Assembly (NCBI RefSeq): GCF_017254845.1
Contig: NZ_JAFKCU010000004.1
Span: forward strand, 186,001 to 250,000
Origin: Algoriphagus pacificus
Lineage (GTDB): Bacteria; Bacteroidota; Bacteroidia; Cytophagales; Cyclobacteriaceae
Direction of reading: 5' to 3'
DNA: 64,000 nt
Shown: one piece after another, positions 59,918 to 64,000 of the stretch
Position numbering within the stretch: the stretch's first letter is position 1
How the letters are laid out: each line of letters opens with the position of its first letter
Program-made: the position numbers and the translations under genes
Notes under the pieces: generated by a model
Told to the model about the DNA's origin: nothing
Seen by the model: the letters and a program-made list of their open reading frames with translations, nothing else
The model's database searches: none

Positions 59918-60703
59918 ATGAACATGAATTCAAAACCAAAAGACTGGGTTTTTACTGACCCGAGATTACAGAAGCTCAAGCAGGAGTACGATGCTTACAC
60001 TGCTGAGGATTTTAAAGTCTGGAAGATATTGTTTGAAAGGCAGATGCCAAACCTACCGAAGGCTGCCTCAAAAGCCTATTTAGAGGGAGTTGAAATTGTG
60101 AATTTCTCTGCGGATAAGATTGCAAATTTTGATGAGCTCAATCAGATTTTATCCAAAACTACAGGGTGGGAAGTTCAGGTGGTTCCAGGATTGATTGATG
60201 ATGATTTGTTCTTTGGACTATTGAATAATCGAAGATTTCCTTCGTCCACTTGGTTGAGGAAAATGGAGCAATTGGATTATTTGGAAGAGCCTGATATGTT
60301 TCACGATGCCTTTGCCCACATGCCGATGTTGACCAATCAGCCTTATGTCGATTTTCTGGAAAAGCTTTCTGGGATCGCTTTGAAACACATCGATAATCCA
60401 TGGGCAATTCAGTTGTTGAGCAGGATTTATTGGTTTACAATTGAATTTGGACTGATAAAAGAGGATGGAGAGTTAAAAATTTACGGGGCTGGTATCTTAA
60501 GTTCGGCCGGAGAGACTAAATTCAGCCTTTCAAATGAGCCAAAGCATTACGATTACGATGTGCGGAGGATTTTGAATCAAGAATACTGGAAAGATCACTT
60601 TCAGGATAAATATTTTGTGATAGAGAATTACGAGCAACTTTATGAATCACTTCCGGAAATAGAAGCGGTTCTTGAAGAGATGTTGCTGGAGAAAGAAAAG
60701 TAG
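59918..60703 (+). CDS. phhA: Phenylalanine 4-monooxygenase (aromatic amino acid hydroxylase)
   Basis: 261 aa. Non-heme iron, pterin-dependent hydroxylase that makes Tyr from Phe. Iron ligands H129 and H134 lie in MFHDAFAHMP and E176 in YWFTIEFGL; the active-site loop FPSSTWLRKMEQLDYLEEPD is typical. It consists of the catalytic domain only, as in Pseudomonas PhhA. Located behind the His-rich leader and before hisH, with no terminator between, so it is probably transcribed under histidine control together with the his genes. Its own N-terminus MNMNSKPKDWVFTDPRLQKL fits the bacterial family. Confidence 0.95.
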   Translation: MNMNSKPKDWVFTDPRLQKLKQEYDAYTAEDFKVWKILFERQMPNLPKAASKAYLEGVEIVNFSADKIANFDELNQILSKTTGWEVQVVPGLIDDDLFFGLLNNRRFPSSTWLRKMEQLDYLEEPDMFHDAFAHMPMLTNQPYVDFLEKLSGIALKHIDNPWAIQLLSRIYWFTIEFGLIKEDGELKIYGAGILSSAGETKFSLSNEPKHYDYDVRRILNQEYWKDHFQDKYFVIENYEQLYESLPEIEAVLEEMLLEKEK

Positions 60704-60729
60704 AATTTGTAAGAATTGAAATGTAAAAG

Positions 60730-60785
60730 TCGGGTGCCCGATGTTCGGTGTAAATTCATCGAATATCGGACATCGGACATCAGAC
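60730..60785. repeat. Inverted intergenic repeat between phhA and hisH
   Basis: CCGATGTTCGG (60738-60748) faces TCGGACATCGG (about 60766-60776), 9 of 11 inverted matches, followed by a second ACATCAGAC copy. Same architecture as, but different sequence from, the TACGAA repeats in neighbouring gaps. Confidence 0.55.
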
Positions 60786-60790
60786 AATAC

Positions 60791-61387
60791 ATGAAAATAG
60801 CAGTCATAAAATACAATTCCGGCAATGTCCAGTCGGTTCTTTATGCATTGGAACGTCTAGGCGTGCAAGCTGAATTGACAGACGATGCTGAAAAAATCAG
60901 GTCAGCAGATAAAGTTGTTTTTCCTGGTCAAGGTGAAGCCAGCACAGCAATGAAATACCTCAAGAAAAGGAACCTTGACACTTTGATTGGAGATTTGAAA
61001 CAGCCATTTCTGGGAGTCTGCTTAGGACTTCAACTTTTGTGTGAGCACTCTGAAGAAAATGACACGAAGTGTTTGGGGATTTTTCCGGTGAAAGTGAAGA
61101 AGTTTGTGCCTGAAAATTCCCAGGAATTCAAAGTGCCTCATGTAGGTTGGAATGAATTGGAGGATTTAAAAAACAATCCATTGCTAGCCGATCTTCCAGC
61201 AAACCCATTTGTATATTATGTGCATAGCTATTATGCGGAACTAAGCAATTTGACTCTGGCAAGTACGCATTATATCCATGATTTTTCCGGAATTCTTCAT
61301 CGGGATAATTACTATGCCATTCAGGCTCACCCTGAGAAAAGTGGCTTAGTGGGAGAGAAGCTGTTAAGCAATTTCTTAAGGATTTAA
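60791..61387 (+). CDS. hisH: Imidazole glycerol phosphate synthase subunit HisH
   Basis: 198 aa from ATG 60791 (MKIAVIKYNSGNVQSV); the longer frame runs into the repeat and is rejected. Glutamine amidotransferase of the HisF/HisH complex. Catalytic Cys in FLGVCLGLQLLCEHS and His/Glu in YYAIQAHPEKSG; VVFPGQGEASTAMKYL is the oxyanion region. First his gene after phhA. hisG, hisD, hisC and hisB are not in this window. Confidence 0.96.
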   Translation: MKIAVIKYNSGNVQSVLYALERLGVQAELTDDAEKIRSADKVVFPGQGEASTAMKYLKKRNLDTLIGDLKQPFLGVCLGLQLLCEHSEENDTKCLGIFPVKVKKFVPENSQEFKVPHVGWNELEDLKNNPLLADLPANPFVYYVHSYYAELSNLTLASTHYIHDFSGILHRDNYYAIQAHPEKSGLVGEKLLSNFLRI

Positions 61388-61399
61388 AATCATAAATAA

Positions 61400-61424
61400 C
61401 GATTTACGAAATACGAGTTACGAG
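61400..61424. repeat. TACGAA-type intergenic repeat after hisH
   Basis: The region reads CGATTTACGAAATACGAG then TTACGAG, a cluster of the TACGAAATACGA word seen in trpB-trpA and hisA-hisF gaps. It starts 13 bp after the hisH stop. Confidence 0.6.
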
Positions 61425-61518
61425 GTGTTTCTGCACCTTCACAACAAGAATAAAACTCAAATCCCCATGTTTCCTTTGAAATATGCTGACAGCCCTTCAA
61501 TAATTAATGTTAAATCAT

Positions 61519-61554
61519 AATTTTCCAATCTTTCAATCTTTCAATTTTCCAATT
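61519..61554 (-). repeat. TTTCAATTTTCCAAT-type repeat before hisA
   Basis: AATCTTTCAATTTTCCAATT (61535-61554) is the exact reverse complement of 52890-52909 in the trp operon. A partial tandem copy (AATTTTCCAATCTTTC, 61519-61534) precedes it. It ends 8 bp before the hisA ATG. Confidence 0.75.
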
Positions 61555-61562
61555 CAAAAAAA

Positions 61563-62279
61563 ATGCAAATAATCCCAGCAATCGACCTTATCGGAGGTAA
61601 ATGTGTCCGACTAAGCCAAGGCGATTACAGCAGCAAAAAAGAATACCATGACGATCCTTTGGAAATGGCCAAGCGTTTTGAAGGAGCTGGAATCCAAAGA
61701 CTTCATTTGGTAGATCTTGATGGTGCCAAAGCCAAAAAGATTGTAAATGGAGATGTACTGGAAAGAATAACAAGCGGGACTAGTTTACAACTTGATTTTG
61801 GGGGAGGAATTCAGTCAGATGAGGAAATTGAGAAGGCTTTTGAATTCGGAGCAAAGCAGGTAACTGGTGGAAGTATTGCAGTGAAAAACCCAGAACTATT
61901 TGGTGGTTGGATCACCAGATTTGGCGCTGATAAAATCATTCTTGGTGCTGATGCCAAAAACAGAAAGATCGCAGTCGGAGGTTGGGAAGAAACTACCTCC
62001 GTGGATTTGATTCCATTTATCAAAGACTATGTCGAGAAAGGAATCAGCTATGTGATCTGTACGGATGTAGCAAAAGACGGATTGCTTCAAGGTCCATCTA
62101 CGGATTTATACAAAGAGATTTTAGAAGAAATTCCTGGCGTAAAATTGATCGCAAGTGGAGGAGTATCCTCTGTGAAAGATTTGGAAGAACTGGAGAAAAT
62201 AGGTGTTTACGGGACAATCGTTGGGAAGGCCTATTATGAAGGAAGAGTAACGTTGGAGGAATTGGCAGCTTTCGTTTAA
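61563..62279 (+). CDS. hisA: Phosphoribosylformimino-5-aminoimidazole carboxamide ribotide isomerase
   Basis: 238 aa TIM barrel. MQIIPAIDLIGGKCVRLSQG, LHLVDLDGAK, QLDFGGGIQSDEEIEKAFE, VCTDVAKDGLLQGPS and KLIASGGVSSVKDLEEL are typical. Fourth step of histidine synthesis. A repeat-rich gap of about 200 bp follows before hisF. Confidence 0.97.
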   Translation: MQIIPAIDLIGGKCVRLSQGDYSSKKEYHDDPLEMAKRFEGAGIQRLHLVDLDGAKAKKIVNGDVLERITSGTSLQLDFGGGIQSDEEIEKAFEFGAKQVTGGSIAVKNPELFGGWITRFGADKIILGADAKNRKIAVGGWEETTSVDLIPFIKDYVEKGISYVICTDVAKDGLLQGPSTDLYKEILEEIPGVKLIASGGVSSVKDLEELEKIGVYGTIVGKAYYEGRVTLEELAAFV

Positions 62280-62431
62280 GTACGATTTACGAAATAAGAA
62301 TTACGAGATTGAACTGAACCTCAATTATCAATATCAATTCTCACCATCAAAAAAGGCTAAATATGGGGAGGATGGTAAACACAAAAATAGACCTCGAACC
62401 CCGATAACTATAGGGGCGTATTTCGTACTTC
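62280..62431. repeat. Inverted TACGAA-type repeat in the hisA-hisF gap
   Basis: TACGATTTACGAAATAAG (62281-62298) with TTACGAG after it faces CGTATTTCGTACTTC (62417-62431), inverted and imperfect. The roughly 110 bp between contain no gene, so the unit resembles a non-coding palindromic element. Confidence 0.6.
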
Positions 62432-62480
62432 AGAAAATTAGAATAATGAATATTGAAGAAATGTTAATAGAATTCAAATA

Positions 62481-63236
62481 ATGCTTACTAAACGAATAAT
62501 CCCCTGCCTAGATATCAAAGAAGGCCGAACAGTCAAAGGAGTGAACTTTGTTGAGCTGCGTGATGCAGGTGATCCGGTGGAGTTGGCAAAAATTTACTCG
62601 GATGAAGGGGCTGACGAATTGGTGTTTTTGGATATCACTGCAACCGTAGATAAGCGTAAAACTTTAGCGGAATTAGTTACAAAAGTGGCCAAAGCCATCA
62701 ATATTCCATTTACAGTGGGAGGCGGGATTTCTACTGTAGAGGATGTGAAAGTATTGCTTAATGCCGGAGCCGATAAGATTTCCATCAATTCTTCAGCGGT
62801 GAAAAATCCTCAAATTATCAATGAAATGGCTGCCGAGTTTGGTTCTCAATGCATTGTTGTAGCGATAGATACCCGAAATGTAGACGGAATTGACTTTGTC
62901 CATACTCATGGAGGCAGGCGGGCAACGCTTCTAAAAACACAAGAATGGGCTCAGGAAGTCTGCGAACGTGGTGCTGGAGAAATTCTTCTGACTTCCATGG
63001 ATCATGATGGGACTAAAGCTGGATTTTCCAATGAATTATTAGCTGAGATTTCTTCAGCACTTTCCATTCCAGTTATTGCTTCTGGGGGAGCTGGGACCAT
63101 GGCACATTTCAAAGATGTGTTTACCTTTGGAAAAGCAGATGCAGCTTTGGCAGCAAGTATTTTCCACTTTAAAGAGATTGGAATTCCTGAATTGAAGCGA
63201 TACCTCGCCGATTCAGAAATCAGCATAAGAAACTAG
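62481..63236 (+). CDS. hisF: Imidazole glycerol phosphate synthase subunit HisF
   Basis: 251 aa TIM barrel. [86 protein letters not shown] and [20 protein letters not shown] are complete. Works with HisH. hisIE starts 2 bp later. Confidence 0.98.
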   Translation: MLTKRIIPCLDIKEGRTVKGVNFVELRDAGDPVELAKIYSDEGADELVFLDITATVDKRKTLAELVTKVAKAINIPFTVGGGISTVEDVKVLLNAGADKISINSSAVKNPQIINEMAAEFGSQCIVVAIDTRNVDGIDFVHTHGGRRATLLKTQEWAQEVCERGAGEILLTSMDHDGTKAGFSNELLAEISSALSIPVIASGGAGTMAHFKDVFTFGKADAALAASIFHFKEIGIPELKRYLADSEISIRN

Positions 63237-63238
63237 TA

Positions 63239-63847
63239 ATGAGCGAAAGAATAATTGATTTCAAAAAAATGGACGGTTTAGTGCCTGCAATAGTACAAGA
63301 TGCTTTGAGCGGGAAAGTACTGATGCAAGGCTATATGAATGAGGAGGCTTTGGTAAAAACCAAGGAAACTAAACAAGTGACTTTTTTTAGCCGTAGCAAA
63401 AACCGGCTTTGGACAAAAGGAGAAACCTCTGGAAATTTCATGGAGCTAGTTTCAATTTCTGTTGACTGTGACGGAGATTCTATTTTGGTGAAAGCTAATC
63501 CAAAAGGTCCGGTTTGTCACACAGGTGCAGATACTTGTTTTGCTGAGGTGAATTCTTCTAAAATTGGTTTTATTGACCAGCTGAGAGCCATTATCAAGGA
63601 TAGAAAAAACAATCCAACGGACAAATCCTATACAGCCTCACTTTTTGCCAAAGGCATCAATAAAGTTGCCCAGAAAGTTGGAGAAGAAGCGGTAGAGATC
63701 GTGATCGAGGCTAAAGACGACAACAAAGAATTATTTATGGGGGAAGCGGCGGATTTACTTTACCACTATTTGGTTTTGTTGGAGGCCAAAGGATATGAAC
63801 TAGATGAAGTAATGGATGTGCTGATAGAAAGACATCAGAAAAAATAA
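63239..63847 (+). CDS. hisI: Bifunctional phosphoribosyl-AMP cyclohydrolase / phosphoribosyl-ATP pyrophosphatase
   Basis: 202 aa HisIE fusion. The HisI half (about 1-110) has IVQDALSGKVLMQGYMNEEA, TKQVTFFSRSKNRLWTKGET and SGNFMELVSISVDCDGDSIL with the zinc Cys residues in GPVCHTGADTCF. The HisE half (about 120-202) has YTASLFAKGINKVAQKVGEE and AVEIVIEAKDD. Catalyses the second and third steps of histidine synthesis. Its end overlaps a strong terminator, so it closes the phhA-his transcript. Confidence 0.97.
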   Translation: MSERIIDFKKMDGLVPAIVQDALSGKVLMQGYMNEEALVKTKETKQVTFFSRSKNRLWTKGETSGNFMELVSISVDCDGDSILVKANPKGPVCHTGADTCFAEVNSSKIGFIDQLRAIIKDRKNNPTDKSYTASLFAKGINKVAQKVGEEAVEIVIEAKDDNKELFMGEAADLLYHYLVLLEAKGYELDEVMDVLIERHQKK

Positions 63848-63878
63848 ATAAAGCCCGATTCAATCGGGCTTTATTTTT
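63847..63878. terminator. Bidirectional terminator after hisI
   Basis: AAAGCCCGATT (63850-63860) and AATCGGGCTTT (62-72 of the same line, 63862-63872) with adjoining A/T pairs and T-runs on both sides. It also lies at the 3' end of the minus-strand frame that follows. Confidence 0.88.
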
Positions 63879-64000
63879 AGTAAGCTGGGAATTCTTGTTG
63901 AAGCCCTTTGAATTGATCTATCATCTCCCATTTAGGTCGATAGAATGTGTTGACGAGCCTGCTGTTCACATTTCCATTTTCCAAGACCTGGATTGCAGCG
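63877..64000 (-). CDS. C-terminal end of a minus-strand protein (partial at window edge)
   Basis: A minus-strand frame is open from the window end to TAA at 63877-63879, giving 40 residues ending YRPKWEMIDQFKGLQQEFPA plus Tyr. The length is too short to identify the family. The shared hairpin at 63847-63878 would act as its terminator, which supports a real gene. Confidence 0.5.
   Translation of the reverse strand, partial: AAIQVLENGNVNSRLVNTFYRPKWEMIDQFKGLQQEFPAY

Noticed and set aside
1-64000. CRISPR arrays, insertion sequences, prophage, rRNA operon
   Set aside because: No direct-repeat arrays, transposase genes, phage genes or 16S/23S sequence were seen; the repeats found are intergenic words or inverted pairs.

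Overview
The window looks like a chromosomal segment of a Bacteroidetes bacterium, most likely a marine or freshwater Cytophagales member (Cyclobacteriaceae / Algoriphagus-like). Support: low GC, a SusC/SusD pair, FG-GAP/ASPIC-UnbV lipoproteins, a DUF5683 gene inside parAB-dapB-lepB, a DUF6249 gene beside an ECF sigma factor, and promoters of the Bacteroidetes type (TTTG at about -33, TAnnTTTG at about -7). The genus is an inference. I see no phage, insertion sequence, CRISPR array or rRNA operon.

Layout. 1-5.6 kb: a small basic protein, hisS, a YbaB/EbfC protein, a GT2 glycosyltransferase, a PspC-like protein and an OmpA/TPR lipoprotein. 5.6-18.9 kb: an outer-membrane uptake and surface-protein island (SusC, SusD, a 1173-aa FG-GAP/ASPIC lipoprotein, creatininase family, glycosylasparaginase family, CutC, and a cytochrome-c/FG-GAP lipoprotein). 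19-23 kb: a CBS-pair protein, metZ behind a SAM-I riboswitch, pth, rplY and prs. 23.4-32.4 kb: an M14 peptidase, EcsC, tRNA-Gln, rpsF-rpsR-rplI, a coiled-coil membrane protein, two methyltransferases, apaG and ung. 32.4-40.3 kb (minus strand): parA-parB-DUF5683-dapB-lepB, then pyrG-yidC. 40.3-46 kb: an AT-rich gap of about 740 bp, an HTH protein, an ECF sigma/anti-sigma operon divergent from a DUF6249 gene, a YrdC-like protein, cca and a TPR protein. 46-51.2 kb (minus strand): a subtilase and an S41 protease (both lipoproteins), ftsE, a transaldolase-like fsa and the SRP RNA. 51.2-63.9 kb: trpE-[S23/four-helix gene]-trpGDCFBA, DAHP synthase, phenylalanine hydroxylase and hisH-hisA-hisF-hisIE.

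The strongest new signals are regulatory. (1) Upstream of trpE is a short frame with three tandem Trp codons followed by mutually exclusive antiterminator and terminator hairpins. (2) Upstream of phhA-hisHAFI is a 17-codon frame with four His codons followed by the same architecture. Both look like ribosome-mediated attenuators, and the second puts phenylalanine hydroxylase under apparent histidine control. (3) The ECF sigma factor and the DUF6249 gene share near-identical divergent promoters (TTTTGTAAC, 16 or 17 nt, GCATCATA), which implies autoregulation and a predicted motif for its regulon. (4) A four-helix-bundle (rRNA intervening-sequence type) gene sits inside the trp operon between inverted repeats, and one repeat recurs exactly 8.6 kb away before hisA. 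Together with the SAM-I riboswitch on metZ, the window holds three amino-acid-sensing leader RNAs.

Most genes are assigned by recognising family motifs in the translations. No database search was possible. Start codons were moved downstream in several cases where the longest open frame began with a TTG or covered a better ATG; this is stated per gene.
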